64,000 nt of DNA from JBLHKW01 sp047618565 (GCA_047618565.1 JBLHKW010000001.1:114700-178699); one strand, 5' to 3'. Positions 17,601 through 27,092 are shown, counted from the first letter of the stretch. Numbers and translations: made by a program. Notes: generated by a model from the sequence alone, not told the origin.

Positions 17601-20600
17601 GCACGCGGGTCACGTGACCCACGAACTTGGGATGCTGCTACGGGTGCTGATCGAAGACGGCGGAGCGCCCGAGCGCTCGGAGCTCGAGCGCTTCGCCGGT
17701 CACGCCCGCCGGGCCGACGCGCGTGGGGTGGCCTATGCCGGCATGGTCATGCTCGACGACTCGATCGATCTGGCGTGGTCGAGCGCGATCGCATCGCGCT
17801 CCGGGCTCGCGGGAATGCTCGAAGCGATCCCGATGTTGCTCAGCTGGCATGATGTGCGGGACTTCCAGGGGCGCGTGCGTCCACTCATGTTCGCGCTGCC
17901 GCCGCACCTGATGGGGGATGGCCAGGGCGCGGCGGCCGGCTCGGGTGTCGAGGTCTCGGTCTTCGAGCCTCCGCCGCCGAGCGCACGGCGCGAGGACTTC
18001 GAGCAGGCTACGCCCACCCGCACGACGTGGGCGGGGGACTTCACCCTGGACTTGCCCGGCGTGCGGGATCTGCCGAGGTTCGGACTGACGTTCCGCGGCC
18101 TGATCCACGTTCCGCAAACGGGGCAGTACACCTTCGAGACCGTCTCGGACGATGGCTCGCGGCTCTACGTGGATGGACGTTGCGTGGTCGATAACGATGG
18201 CGACCATTCCCTGGGGGCAGTGGCCGGGCAGGTGAAGCTGACCGAAGGGCCGCACACGATCCTGGTCACCTTCTTCGAGAGTGGAGGCGACGAGGGGCTG
18301 GCCGTGTTCTGGGACGGTCCAGGTTTCGAGCGGCAACCGATCCCGGCCAGCGTGCTGAGCTCGGGCGGCGAGAGTGCGTTGCGCGCAGCCGCCGTGCGCG
18401 CCGTGGCGGCTCTCCCGGGGAATGTGGCCGGCAAGCTCGCCGATGCCGCCCGACTCGTAGGGGATGCCCTGTTGCTCGAGTCTGTCGTGGACCTGGTGCG
18501 CACGCTACCGGAGGCCGAGCGCACGCCGTCCAGTGTGCGCCCGCTGCTCGACAACCTGACCGCGTACCTGTCCGGGCTCGGTGTCGAGTCGCGCACGATG
18601 CCCGATGTGCTGGCGGCCCTGGATCTGGCGCGCGGGCTTGCGCGCTCCCTGCCCGAAGAGGAGGCGCGGCCTGCGCTGGCTGCCCTTGAGGGTCTCGGCG
18701 GCACGGTCGTGCTGTTGCGCACCCTGCCGCACCAGATGCTCTACGACCTGAGCGAGTTCTGGGTCGAGGCGGGCAGTACGGTCTCGATCGTCTTCCAGAA
18801 CAACGACGTGATGCCCCACAACCTTGTCGTGACCATGCCGGGCACGATGGAGGAGGTCGGGCGTGCGGCGGAGCTGCTGCCGACTGGCGCGGGCTCGCAG
18901 TCCGCCAGCTTCATCCCGGATAGCGAGTCCGTCCTGTGGCACACGCGTCTCGTCTATCCGGGCGAATCGCAGCGCCTGACCTTCACCGCCCCGAGTGTGC
19001 CGGGCGACCATCCTTACGTCTGCACTTACCCCGGGCACTGGCGCGTGATGAATGGCGTGATGCACGTGGTGAAGGACTTCGATGGGGAGACGCGCTTGAC
19101 CCGTCGCGAGGGCGAGGGCGCTCCAGCCCCGGCGCGTACCTTCGTGCGCGACTGGGCTCTGGCGGACCTGGAGCGGCACTTCCAGGCGAACTGGCGCGAC
19201 CTGTGCTCCCTGGAGAACGGTCAGACGCTCTTCACCGAAGCGGGCTGCATCAAGTGCCATTCGAGTGCTGGAGAGACCCTGATCGGGGGCCCTGACCTGG
19301 CCGGCATCGGCGAGAAGTACCGCGGCAGCGAGCTGCTCCGGCACGTGCTGGAGCCCTCACTGGAGGTACTCGAGGACTACCTGTTCACGTCCTTCGAACT
19401 CCAGAGTGGCGCCACGGTGACGGGCCGCATCATGGATGAGGATGAGGAGTCTCTGCACATCGTGGAGCGCCTGCTGCAGCCGGAGGAAGTGACCCGCGTG
19501 CGCAAGGTCGACATCTCCGACCGCTGGGCATCCAACCTGTCGCCGATGCCGAGCGGTCTGCTGGTGACCCTCGACGAATCGGAAATCGTCGACCTCATCG
19601 GCTACGTCCAGGAGGTGGCTTCCGCGCAGGCACCCGTCGTCGCGCCGGTGCACGAGGTCCCGGACGAGAACTGGCTCGTGTACGAGGGCGGCGATGGCCC
19701 CGGGGCGGGCAAGCACATCGTTCTGCTGGCGGGTGACGAGGAGTACCGTTCCGAGGAGGCCATGCCCATGCTCGCGCGCATCCTGGCCGAGCACCATGGA
19801 TTCCGCTGCACGGTGCTCTTCTCCACCGATCCGCTGACCGGTGAGATCGACCCCGAGGAACAGACACATATTCCGGGGATGCACCTGCTCGATGATGCGG
19901 ACATGGTCATCTGCTTCCTGCGTTTTCGCGAGCTCCCGGATGCGGACATGGCTCACTTCGTGCAGTACGTCGAGTCCGGCAAGCCGATCTTCGGGGTGCG
20001 CACCGCGACACATGCCTTCGCCTACGGGCGAGATCCGGCGAGTCCTTACCTGCATTACCGCTACAACGCGAGCGACTGGCCCGGTGGGTTCGGGCAGCAG
20101 ATCCTGGGCGATACATGGATCGCACACCACGGCAAGCACGGGTCGGAGAGCACCCGCGGGGTCATCGAGCCGGGGAATGAGGAGCACCCCATCTTGCGCG
20201 GTGTCGACGATGTCTGGGGGCCGACGGATGTGTACGCTGTTCGCAACCTCGGGCCCGACGCGACGGTGCTCTTGCGCGGGCAGGTGCTCGCCGGAATGCA
20301 GCCCGAGAGTCAGGCCCTCGACGGGCCAAAGAATGCCCCGATGATGCCGATCGTCTGGGCACGCGAGCTCGGGCGTGACGCCGGCGCACCGCAGCGCGTC
20401 ATCTGCTCCACGATCGGAGCCTCGGTCGACCTCGAGAGTGAAGACCTGCGCCGGGTATTCGTGAATGCCTGCTACTGGGGCATGGGCCTGGAAGACCGCA
20501 TCCCGCCCGCGAGCAAGGTGGACATCGTCGGTGACTACGAGCCGACGCCGTTCGGGTTCGGGAAATACGTGCGCGGTCTACATCCAGCGGATTACGCGCT

Positions 20601-20607
20601 CGAATAG
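14635..20607 (+). CDS. Giant exported multidomain protein: SGNH, PVC propeller, HEAT, PA14, cupredoxin, cytochrome c, ThuA
   Basis: This is a 1990-residue protein with a signal peptide (LLIFLAPLLVSGVG). Domains in order are: SGNH-like ~40-260, where the usual GDS is LLGNALAE, so catalytic Ser is absent; PVC membrane-bound dehydrogenase propeller ~387-735 (ANPVQMAWDVRGRLWV, DGALYFLDWHNP); HEAT-type helical repeats ~740-1080; PA14 ~1110-1240 (TGQYTFETVSDDGSRLYVDG); further helices; a blue-copper domain ~1375-1485 with likely ligands His1395, Cys1463, His1468 and Met1472; cytochrome c with Cys1538, Cys1541 and His1542 and a PVC-type tail; and a ThuA domain ~1689-1965. The chain looks like a periplasmic sugar-oxidising or electron-transfer machine. 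Shorter PVC proteins with some of these parts are common in planctomycetes; this full set is long. The reaction is inferred only. Confidence 0.88.
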   Translation: MLAAFRATLLIFLAPLLVSGVGPSATPAASAGQAPLDPGKGNVICLLGNALAERMQHDGWLETRIQQRFPERELRVRNLGFGGDAIDVHQRTMNFGKFTADGMEMNLANERFVPWDRYLAHCGADVVLAFFGYNESFAGESGLAAFRASLKEFIGHVRGETYAGHAPELVLLGSIPHEGPRGRGLPQGLQRNGRIQLYNRAMAEVAAEAGVRYIDLYAPMLAAYGVAEGPLTINGAHLNEEGNRYLARAIDAALFGASSQTSVGQPARDGLRVAIQEKNLLWFERYRATDGYNVYGGRSRKVYASDGDGGVFSNWAVLQREMDHLDVLVGNRDQAIWQLARGGRPVLDDSNAPPLIEVATNARGDEDGGMHRFLEAQSSRALVTAAPGMRVDVFADEQQFPELANPVQMAWDVRGRLWVAVWPTYPHWVPGEPRNDKLLILEDEDGDGRADTCKTFAGDLHNPTGFEFWNGGVLLAAAPDLLFLEDTDGDDRVDRRERLLHGLSSADTHHSANSFVLGPDGALYFQEGTFHQSQVESIYGPVRNRDGCVWRFHPRSWRVERYIPYGFANPHGHVFDRWGQDFMTDGTGNVNYYALPFSGALPEPLKHRGYFPFFQQRSRPSAGTEILSSGHFPEENQQSYLIANVIGFQGIFQYRITDDGAGFGAVELEPIVQSEERNFRPADIEVGPDGALYFLDWHNPLIGHLQHHLRDPSRDGSHGRVYRVTCAGRDLLTPPAIAGEPIESLLELLRSPEDRVRYRARIELSGRDTDEVLTRAREWVATLDSEDPELEHHLLEALWLYQQHDRMDRPLLERLLRATDARARAAATRVVRNGRHHLPDGLALLAPRAVDEHARVRLEAVVAASFFESAQAAEVALSALSLETDNFLDYALGETIRALEPHWRGALRAGESLSADNPAGVEYLLERVDDEELLMLPRMAPVHWAILTRHGIEPDLRRDAAGALAHETNTSRGSVVLEALARVDRDGGTHAGHVTHELGMLLRVLIEDGGAPERSELERFAGHARRADARGVAYAGMVMLDDSIDLAWSSAIASRSGLAGMLEAIPMLLSWHDVRDFQGRVRPLMFALPPHLMGDGQGAAAGSGVEVSVFEPPPPSARREDFEQATPTRTTWAGDFTLDLPGVRDLPRFGLTFRGLIHVPQTGQYTFETVSDDGSRLYVDGRCVVDNDGDHSLGAVAGQVKLTEGPHTILVTFFESGGDEGLAVFWDGPGFERQPIPASVLSSGGESALRAAAVRAVAALPGNVAGKLADAARLVGDALLLESVVDLVRTLPEAERTPSSVRPLLDNLTAYLSGLGVESRTMPDVLAALDLARGLARSLPEEEARPALAALEGLGGTVVLLRTLPHQMLYDLSEFWVEAGSTVSIVFQNNDVMPHNLVVTMPGTMEEVGRAAELLPTGAGSQSASFIPDSESVLWHTRLVYPGESQRLTFTAPSVPGDHPYVCTYPGHWRVMNGVMHVVKDFDGETRLTRREGEGAPAPARTFVRDWALADLERHFQANWRDLCSLENGQTLFTEAGCIKCHSSAGETLIGGPDLAGIGEKYRGSELLRHVLEPSLEVLEDYLFTSFELQSGATVTGRIMDEDEESLHIVERLLQPEEVTRVRKVDISDRWASNLSPMPSGLLVTLDESEIVDLIGYVQEVASAQAPVVAPVHEVPDENWLVYEGGDGPGAGKHIVLLAGDEEYRSEEAMPMLARILAEHHGFRCTVLFSTDPLTGEIDPEEQTHIPGMHLLDDADMVICFLRFRELPDADMAHFVQYVESGKPIFGVRTATHAFAYGRDPASPYLHYRYNASDWPGGFGQQILGDTWIAHHGKHGSESTRGVIEPGNEEHPILRGVDDVWGPTDVYAVRNLGPDATVLLRGQVLAGMQPESQALDGPKNAPMMPIVWARELGRDAGAPQRVICSTIGASVDLESEDLRRVFVNACYWGMGLEDRIPPASKVDIVGDYEPTPFGFGKYVRGLHPADYALE

Positions 20608-20655
20608 TCGCAGGAGTTTCCAGGCGGGCCGTTGCTCGGGACGGCCGGGTGCGTG

Positions 20656-22104
20656 CTACTGCGACTCGATCGGCCAGAACTCGACGCGCGCTTCGAGGGC
20701 GCGCTCGAGTGCCTCACTGATGCCCCGCGAGGGCTCCGGAAATGGGCGGTCCAGCACCGGCCGCAGGCCGAAACCGTGGGCCTCGATGCCCTCGTCGGCC
20801 CAGGCCGCGACGTCCTGGTCCTTGATCCGCAGGTTCGTGCGACCGGCCTCGTCGCTGTAAATGCCATTCACGTGGTCCGTCGATGGATCCCTGGGATCCG
20901 CAGCCCACAGGACGACGGAACGCACTCCCCAGCGGTGGGAACAGAGATAGGCGTGCCGCACGTCACCAGTGATGACGGTATCCAAGGGCTCGATCAGGGC
21001 GCGCGTTTTGTCGCGCCAGGCTGCGAGCGGATCGGTACGGCTGACGTAGCTCTGAGTTCCCAGGAGCAACGCGATCTGGGCCGCCAGTATCACGGCGCCG
21101 ATGGACGCGGCGCGTGCCGAACGCGCAGCCTCCATCAGATCGACGAGTCCGATCAGGAGCACCGGAAGGAGCCAGTGGTAAGAGGCGTCCCAGGTGAGCG
21201 TGCTTCCGCAGAGCAGAAAGGCGACGGGCCCCACGCACCAGATTGCGAGCCAGCTCGGCCGTCGATGTTCGGCGGGATCGCGCCGGGGCCAGCAGAGACT
21301 CGCCAGGCCAACGAGACCGAAGCCAATGCCCGGGATGAGGCCCGCGAGCCGCAACCAGGTGTTGCCGTCCAAGGTCCAGAGGATCGATGACGGGTCGAGG
21401 TCGGTCGGCAGGGGCACCGGATCCCAGCCCGCGATGCGCGTCCCGACCACGACCGCAAACACTCCGATGCCGGCCAGGATGCCGACCCCGTTGGCCTTGC
21501 GCCCCGCGACGCCCGAGCGTCGTGGCGGGCGACACCCGATGACGACCGCCGGCCAGAGCAGCAGGGTCGAGAACTGAGTGCCGACCAGCAGACCCCAGAG
21601 CCATAGACTGCGCCAGGGCCCGCGCTCCGGCGCTTCTCGTAGCGCGTGGATCAGCATCAGCAGGAGCAAGAGGCTGATGGATACCATGCCCGGCGTGGTT
21701 CCAGCGGTCCAGGCCGTCGGCGAGAGCAGCACGATCGCGGTCGCGAGCAGACCCGTGCTGAAGCGACAGCCCAGTCGGCGCGCGAGTCCGAGAGCCACGG
21801 GCACGCAGGCCCCGTAGGCCAGGGCTGCGATGCCGAAGCGTACCTGTTCTCCGAGCATTCCCAGGCGCCCGCCGGCCATCCCACCCAGTCGGTGCCAGAT
21901 CGCCCAGAGCGGACTGTGCCCGAACCGCCCGACGAAGGCCTCGCCGATCAATCGCTCCTGTGGCGCTGCGCTGGCGATGAAGAAAAGGCCGGCGCCGAGC
22001 AGCCAGCCGATCAGACGTCGTCGGTCCAGGCCCACCGCTGGCCGGGCATTGGACGGGTGTGCGTTGGCGGGGGCGGGGCGAGTCACGGCGGATTCTCGAG
22101 TCAT
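20656..22104 (-). CDS. Polytopic membrane protein, possibly GT-C type glycosyltransferase
   Basis: The protein has about 482 residues and about ten hydrophobic segments (LIGWLLGAGLFFIASAA, FGIAALAYGACVPVALGLA, LLATAIVLLSPTAWTAG, MVSISLLLLLMLIHAL and others). It also has a soluble C-terminal ~120 residues (VITGDVRHAYLCSHRWGVRSVVLWAADPRD). The early GHSPLWAIWHRLGGM loop and overall layout resemble lipid-linked-sugar-dependent GT-C enzymes or DUF2723-like proteins, but no Asp-Asp/Glu catalytic pair can be assigned with confidence. It lies convergent with the giant protein (48 bases between stops) and has no evident partner. The frame starts at 22116 or 22104; the latter is used. Confidence 0.6.
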   Translation of the reverse strand: MTRESAVTRPAPANAHPSNARPAVGLDRRRLIGWLLGAGLFFIASAAPQERLIGEAFVGRFGHSPLWAIWHRLGGMAGGRLGMLGEQVRFGIAALAYGACVPVALGLARRLGCRFSTGLLATAIVLLSPTAWTAGTTPGMVSISLLLLLMLIHALREAPERGPWRSLWLWGLLVGTQFSTLLLWPAVVIGCRPPRRSGVAGRKANGVGILAGIGVFAVVVGTRIAGWDPVPLPTDLDPSSILWTLDGNTWLRLAGLIPGIGFGLVGLASLCWPRRDPAEHRRPSWLAIWCVGPVAFLLCGSTLTWDASYHWLLPVLLIGLVDLMEAARSARAASIGAVILAAQIALLLGTQSYVSRTDPLAAWRDKTRALIEPLDTVITGDVRHAYLCSHRWGVRSVVLWAADPRDPSTDHVNGIYSDEAGRTNLRIKDQDVAAWADEGIEAHGFGLRPVLDRPFPEPSRGISEALERALEARVEFWPIESQ

Positions 22105-22367
22105 CGAGGGTAGCACGCGCGCGGTAGGCTACGGGTGCGATCCTCGGTGAGCCGCAGGGACTCCGCGGATGCGCAAGCCCCGTGGGGATCCGGGTCACGT
22201 CGCGTTCGCTCTGGAGCTGGTCACGCTCAATTTCCTGGGCCAGGCGCGGACTCCTGATGTAGGCTAGTCGTAGCGCAGCATCGCAGGTTCACGCGGCTCC
22301 AGGCGCGATACCGCGGCTGCGCTGTGGGGATGCGGCCGCGGGACATGTGCCACCCGGAGAGATGACC

Positions 22368-23540
22368 ATGCCGAGCGAACTGCCCACGATTCTGGATATC
22401 CTGCGGGTCGCCGTGCTGATGGACGCAGACGGGCGACCGCTCGCGGAGCATCAAGCGTCTCCGGTGGCGCAGAGTGGCGTCGATGCGGGCCTGGAGACCT
22501 GCGAGTACGAGACGAGCCCGAGCCGGTATCAGCACGCGAAGCCCATGCGCAAGGCGGGCTACGAACAGGTCAAGGACCACTTCGATGAGTTCCTCTGGCT
22601 GGTGGATGGGCTGCGCAATCTGCAGTTGAGAGCGGTCGGGCGCTCCATACCGTTGATGGACGATCTCCGGCGCATCTGTTTTCTCGGGGAGGACCTGCCC
22701 CGTTACCTGAGGCTGGACGCCTACCTGTCGCAGGGTGCCGAGGCGAAACTGGCGCAGTTCAACGACTACCGTGTGGTGGCACCGGCATCGGTGGCCTTCA
22801 AGTCGATGCGCGGGATCCTCAAGCTCTTCGACCACATGCAGGCCCATCCGGGCAAGGTGCTGGCATCGCTGCCCGAGGAGCGGCGCGAGCGCCTCGGGGT
22901 TCCCGCGGGCGAGCCGAGGGCCGATGCGACTCTCGATCTGCCGTGGACCGGTGATGACCTGCTCCTCGTCGCGGAGAACACCGGTGTTCTGATTGGCGAA
23001 CGCGAGGTCTGCGCCGGGACGCCGAGCATGCTCCGACGCACGCTCGACACGCAGCTGGCCGGCCGCGAGGGGGATGGGGACAACGGCTGGATCGAAGCCC
23101 TCATCGGTAACTCCGAACGCTTCATGGCATTCTCGCAGCTGCTCTACGATACGTCGCCGCGGATGCGGGCTTACATGGTCAAGTCCAGTGAGCGCCTGCA
23201 GCTGATCCAGGGCAAGACTCACGCTCTGGGCACTCAGGTCAAGCGCAGTCGCATCTACAAGAGTCACTCGGAGGGTCTCGAGCGCTTCCTGATCTTCGAA
23301 CGCCGGGTGCTGGACTTCCTCTACGAGCAACAGGGCAAGTTGATCGGTCTGTTTGGCGCCGAGGGGGCGGGACCGCGTCTGGCGCCACAGGGGATGAACG
23401 AGCTGGCCCGGAAGAACCCGCGCGACCTCATCGAGATCACCTACGGTGCGCACACCACCTACGAGCCCGGTGCCATCCGCGTGGAGTTTCAACGCGACTT
23501 CAAGCACCGGGACCTGGTCATCCCGTTCTCGCCCGCCTGA
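22368..23540 (+). CDS. Conserved-looking soluble protein of unknown function
   Basis: The ATG at 22368 is chosen over upstream ATGs because GGAGAG sits about 8 bases before it. The 390-residue product has no signal peptide or membrane segment. It is mainly helical and charged: an N-terminal region rich in helices (YEQVKDHFDEFLWLVDGLRNLQL), a small beta segment (DDLLLVAENTGVLIGEREVCAG) and a long helical C-terminus (VKSSERLQLIQGKTHALGTQ, FERRVLDFLYEQQ). I do not recognise the family. Codon use and composition are like the neighbours. The 250 bases upstream hold no other gene. Confidence 0.65.
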   Translation: MPSELPTILDILRVAVLMDADGRPLAEHQASPVAQSGVDAGLETCEYETSPSRYQHAKPMRKAGYEQVKDHFDEFLWLVDGLRNLQLRAVGRSIPLMDDLRRICFLGEDLPRYLRLDAYLSQGAEAKLAQFNDYRVVAPASVAFKSMRGILKLFDHMQAHPGKVLASLPEERRERLGVPAGEPRADATLDLPWTGDDLLLVAENTGVLIGEREVCAGTPSMLRRTLDTQLAGREGDGDNGWIEALIGNSERFMAFSQLLYDTSPRMRAYMVKSSERLQLIQGKTHALGTQVKRSRIYKSHSEGLERFLIFERRVLDFLYEQQGKLIGLFGAEGAGPRLAPQGMNELARKNPRDLIEITYGAHTTYEPGAIRVEFQRDFKHRDLVIPFSPA

Positions 23541-23570
23541 TTCTCCAGATCCGGTGCGGGCCGCGCGCGT

Positions 23571-25190
23571 CTACTGCGGGTGCTGCAGGTGGTAATCGGT
23601 CGTGGCCTGCCACGCGCGTGCCACGCTCATCAGCTCACTCTCCTCGAAGAGCTTGGCCGTGAACGAGATGCTGTAGGGCGTGCCATCCGGCGCGAATCCT
23701 GACGGCGCCACGAAGGTCGGATGGCCGGTGAGATTGGTTGCCGTGAGCAGGTTGCGGGCAAAGCTGGGGTGCACCAGGACGTCCACGCCCCGGAGCGCCT
23801 CCTGCATGTCGCGAATCAGGAGTGTTCGCAGGCGTGAAGCGCGCAGGTAGTCGACCGCGGGGATCAGTCGCGCCAACCTGAAGACGTTGGGCCAGGCGTC
23901 CCTGCTCTGCCGCACGAGCTGGTCGTCCATGTCGCCGGCCGAGAACTCGTCGAAGGCGCTGGCGGCCTCGGCCGAGAGCACGAAGGACATGTCCCCGATC
24001 GGGTAGTCGGGCAGCTCGACAGGTACGAGTTCGGCCTCGAGCCTGCGCAGCTCCTCGAGCACGCGCGCATATCGCTCGTCGTCCTCGAGCTCCTTGAGGT
24101 ATCCGATGCGCTGCGTGGACGGGTCGAATGCGCGCAGCGCGTCGAAGGGCGCGGATGCGGTCGTGGGATCGCGCTCGTCGCGACCGTGGATGGCGTCGAA
24201 CACGAGGCCGGCATCCGCGGCGGAACGGCAGACCGGTCCTAGCTTGTCCATGGACCACGACAGGGTCATGGCGCCATGGCGGCTGACCCTGCCGAAGGTC
24301 GGCCGCAGCGAGGAATTACCACAGCGCGTAGACGGTGACACGATCGATCCGAGTGTCTCCGAGCCGATCCCGAACGGAGCGCAGCCCGCCGCCACGGCCG
24401 AGGCCGGGCCGGCGGAGGAACCGCTCGAGCCCTGTTTCAGGTCCCACGGATTCTTCGTCTGTCCACCGAACCAGACGTCCCCCCATGCCAGGGCGCCCAA
24501 CGACACCTTGGCGATGAGTACAGCACCCGCCTCGTCGAGGGCCTCGACCACCGCAGCATCGAGGTCGAGCGTCTGATCCTCGAAGGGGCTCGCCCCCCAC
24601 GTGGTCGGCGTTCCACGTACCGCGAGCAGGTCCTTCGCCACCCACGGGATTCCGTGCAACAGGCCGCGCGACTGTCCGGCGCTGAGTTCGGCGTCGAGCC
24701 GCCGCGCCTGGGCCAGCGCTCGCTCTTCGGTCATCGAGATGACGCAAGCCAGTTCAGCGTCCCGCCGCTCGAGACGCCCGATGAACATCTCGGCCAGTTC
24801 GACACAGGTGAGCGTTCCACCGTGCAGGGCGTGGTGGAGCGTCATGATGTCCTCGTACGCGAGATCCTCCAGGTCGGCCGGGCGCGCGATGGGAGTCGCG
24901 CCTGCGGGCGCAGGCTGGCGGGTCAGGCGATCGACCTCGCCGCCGACGTGCTGCGCTCGACGCGGCAGGAAATACAGTGCAGGTTCGATTGCATTGTCGA
25001 GCGGGATGGCGCGCAAGGCCTCGAAGCTCGCGAGGTTCTCCCGCAGGTCATCGAGCATGAGCTCGATCTCCTCCGCGCTGAAGGACGCACCGATGAGGGT
25101 TGACGCGGCAGCGACATTCGCCGGCGAGACCGGCTGATCGAGAGCTGATTCCTGGACCGCGAGCGCGACGATTATGGCTAGGGCTAGCAT
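23571..25190 (-). CDS. Exported amidase (amidase-signature family)
   Basis: From the ATG at 25190 the protein has 539 residues with a short signal (MLALAIIVALAVQE). The amidase signature is complete: Lys in GIPWVAKDLLAVRGTPTTWG, the Gly/Ser stretch KQGSSGSSAGPASAVAAGCAPFGIGSETLGSIVSPS with the cis-Ser and nucleophile Ser, and the downstream RVSRHGAMTLSWSMDKLGPVCR. It should hydrolyse an amide bond in the periplasm; the substrate (amino acid amide, peptide or acylamide) cannot be told. The insert TVELMIGRLERRDAELACVISM-type region matches other periplasmic amidases. The gene is divergent from gamma-glutamyltransferase, so both may serve periplasmic peptide or amide turnover. Confidence 0.88.
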   Translation of the reverse strand: MLALAIIVALAVQESALDQPVSPANVAAASTLIGASFSAEEIELMLDDLRENLASFEALRAIPLDNAIEPALYFLPRRAQHVGGEVDRLTRQPAPAGATPIARPADLEDLAYEDIMTLHHALHGGTLTCVELAEMFIGRLERRDAELACVISMTEERALAQARRLDAELSAGQSRGLLHGIPWVAKDLLAVRGTPTTWGASPFEDQTLDLDAAVVEALDEAGAVLIAKVSLGALAWGDVWFGGQTKNPWDLKQGSSGSSAGPASAVAAGCAPFGIGSETLGSIVSPSTRCGNSSLRPTFGRVSRHGAMTLSWSMDKLGPVCRSAADAGLVFDAIHGRDERDPTTASAPFDALRAFDPSTQRIGYLKELEDDERYARVLEELRRLEAELVPVELPDYPIGDMSFVLSAEAASAFDEFSAGDMDDQLVRQSRDAWPNVFRLARLIPAVDYLRASRLRTLLIRDMQEALRGVDVLVHPSFARNLLTATNLTGHPTFVAPSGFAPDGTPYSISFTAKLFEESELMSVARAWQATTDYHLQHPQ

Positions 25191-25400
25191 GCCTGGACGA
25201 TACGGGGTTGGGAGCGGTCGAGTCAGGCCAAAATCGCTGTGTGCGCGATGCGCCGCTCCGGGGCGCTCTCCGGGGGGGGGCGAATTCGCGACGGATGTTA
25301 CGGTCGCGCACATCGGGGGCTATTGTCTGGTGTCCGCCAGTCCCTGTTTCCTGCCAGCGGCCTCGCCGCCGGGCACATTTCAGTCCGTACACGAACCACC

Positions 25401-27092
25401 ATGAGCTCTCGACAGTTCCCGAGTCTGATCATCCTTCCTGTTCTCGCGGGCATCGCGGCGTGCGCCGGGGCGCCCGACGCTTTCGTTGCCGGTGGCGATG
25501 CGTTCGATGGAGGCGCGTCGAGTGTCGGCAGGCAAGGCATGGTCTCGAGTGCGCATCCCCTCGCCACAGAGGCGGGCCTGTCGATTCTGAGGCGTGGTGG
25601 GAACGCCTTCGATGCGGCGGTCGCCATCGCTTCGACCCTGAATGTGGTCGAGCCGATGATGTCCGGGATGGGCGGCTACGGGACGATCCTCGCCTTTGAT
25701 GCCGAAGCGGGTGAAGCGCATTACCTCGATGCGAGCGGCAAGATTCCCCGGGCCGTGGACGCGGATCTCTACCGCGCGCCGACCCCCGGCTACATGGAGA
25801 ACCGACGCAATGCCAAGGCCATCTCGACCCCCGGTGCCGCCAACGCATGGGAGGCGATGTCGGAACGCTTCGGCGTGTTGCCATGGGAGAGCCTGTTTGA
25901 GCCTGCCATCGACGCGGCACAGGGCGGTTTCGTGCTCGACGAGCGCGCCGCGGGCTGGATTGCCCTCGCCTATCCCGAGTTCCCCGCCCACGCACGTGAG
26001 TTCTACGGCAAGGATGGAGTTCCGCTGGCCGCCGGCGACCGACTGATTCAGGTGGACCTCGCCGGTTCACTCAGGGCTGTCGCCGAGCAGGGTGCCGCGG
26101 CGGTCTACAGTGGTGCGATCTCCAGGGCGATCGATCGGGCCATGCAGGAGTCCGGTGGATTCCTCTCCGCGCATGACCTGGCGGCTGACCGGGCAGAGTG
26201 GTGGCGCCCGATCTCGATCGACTATCGCGGGTACGAGGTGATCACACCGTCTGCTCCGGCCGGCGCGTTCCCGATGCTCGTGCGCCTCGGGATGATGGAG
26301 CTCGAGGACAACCAGGCTCTCGGGCACAACTCGGTTGCTTACCTGCATCGCTTCGCAGAGGTCACCAAGCACGCGTACTGGACAAGGCTGGCCTATTCCG
26401 GGGACCCCGACGTGAAGCCGCCGCCCTACGAGCGACTGTTCTCGGCCCGCTATCTAGCGGAGCAAGAGGCCAAGCTGAACCTGGAAAAGGCCTCCGAGTT
26501 CGACACCAGCGGGATCGTGTCGGCGAACCAGAACAAGAACACCACGCACTTCGTGGTGGCCGATGAACACGGCAACGTCGTCTCCGCCACCGTCACGTTG
26601 GGCAATCTCTTCGGCAGTCGGGTCATGCCCGCGGGGACGGGGATCTGGCTGAACAACTCGCTCGCTTACTGCACCTTTGAGCCCGCCGGAAACCCGATGG
26701 ACGCGCATCCCGGTCGGCGCAAGCTGTCCAGCGACTCGCCGACCTTCGTGATGCGCGATGGCCGACCCTGGGTGGCATTGGGCACACCTGGCGGGCACAC
26801 CATCACCCAGACCTGCGCCCAGATGGTGATGAACGTGATCGACTTCGGCATGGACATCCAGGCTGCCATCGCTGCGCCCAGGATTGCCTTCAATGTGCCC
26901 GATCACCTGGACGTCGAGGAGGCGATTCCCGAGGCGACACGCACAACTCTCGAGGCGATGGGGCACCGTCTACGCCTGCGCACGCTCGGAAATGCCCACG
27001 GCCTCATGATCGAGTACGGCGAGGACGGAGTACCGCGCAGGTTCCTGGGTGGGACCGACCCCCGTGGCACGGGAACCGCAGTTGGGTACTAG
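25401..27092 (+). CDS. ggt: Gamma-glutamyltransferase, lipoprotein
   Basis: The start at 25401 gives 563 residues with a lipobox (LAGIAAC). The family pattern is clear: GMVSSAHPLATEAGLSILRRGGNAFDAAVA at the N-terminus, VVEPMMSGMGGYG in the large subunit, and the autocleavage/nucleophile site QNKNTTHFVVADEHGN with Thr381 as first residue of the small subunit. GTPGGHTITQTCAQMVMNVIDFGM closes the small subunit. It transfers or hydrolyses the gamma-glutamyl group of glutathione and related peptides outside the cytoplasm. TAG at 27090-27092 is contributed by the palindromic repeat that begins there. Confidence 0.92.
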   Translation: MSSRQFPSLIILPVLAGIAACAGAPDAFVAGGDAFDGGASSVGRQGMVSSAHPLATEAGLSILRRGGNAFDAAVAIASTLNVVEPMMSGMGGYGTILAFDAEAGEAHYLDASGKIPRAVDADLYRAPTPGYMENRRNAKAISTPGAANAWEAMSERFGVLPWESLFEPAIDAAQGGFVLDERAAGWIALAYPEFPAHAREFYGKDGVPLAAGDRLIQVDLAGSLRAVAEQGAAAVYSGAISRAIDRAMQESGGFLSAHDLAADRAEWWRPISIDYRGYEVITPSAPAGAFPMLVRLGMMELEDNQALGHNSVAYLHRFAEVTKHAYWTRLAYSGDPDVKPPPYERLFSARYLAEQEAKLNLEKASEFDTSGIVSANQNKNTTHFVVADEHGNVVSATVTLGNLFGSRVMPAGTGIWLNNSLAYCTFEPAGNPMDAHPGRRKLSSDSPTFVMRDGRPWVALGTPGGHTITQTCAQMVMNVIDFGMDIQAAIAAPRIAFNVPDHLDVEEAIPEATRTTLEAMGHRLRLRTLGNAHGLMIEYGEDGVPRRFLGGTDPRGTGTAVGY

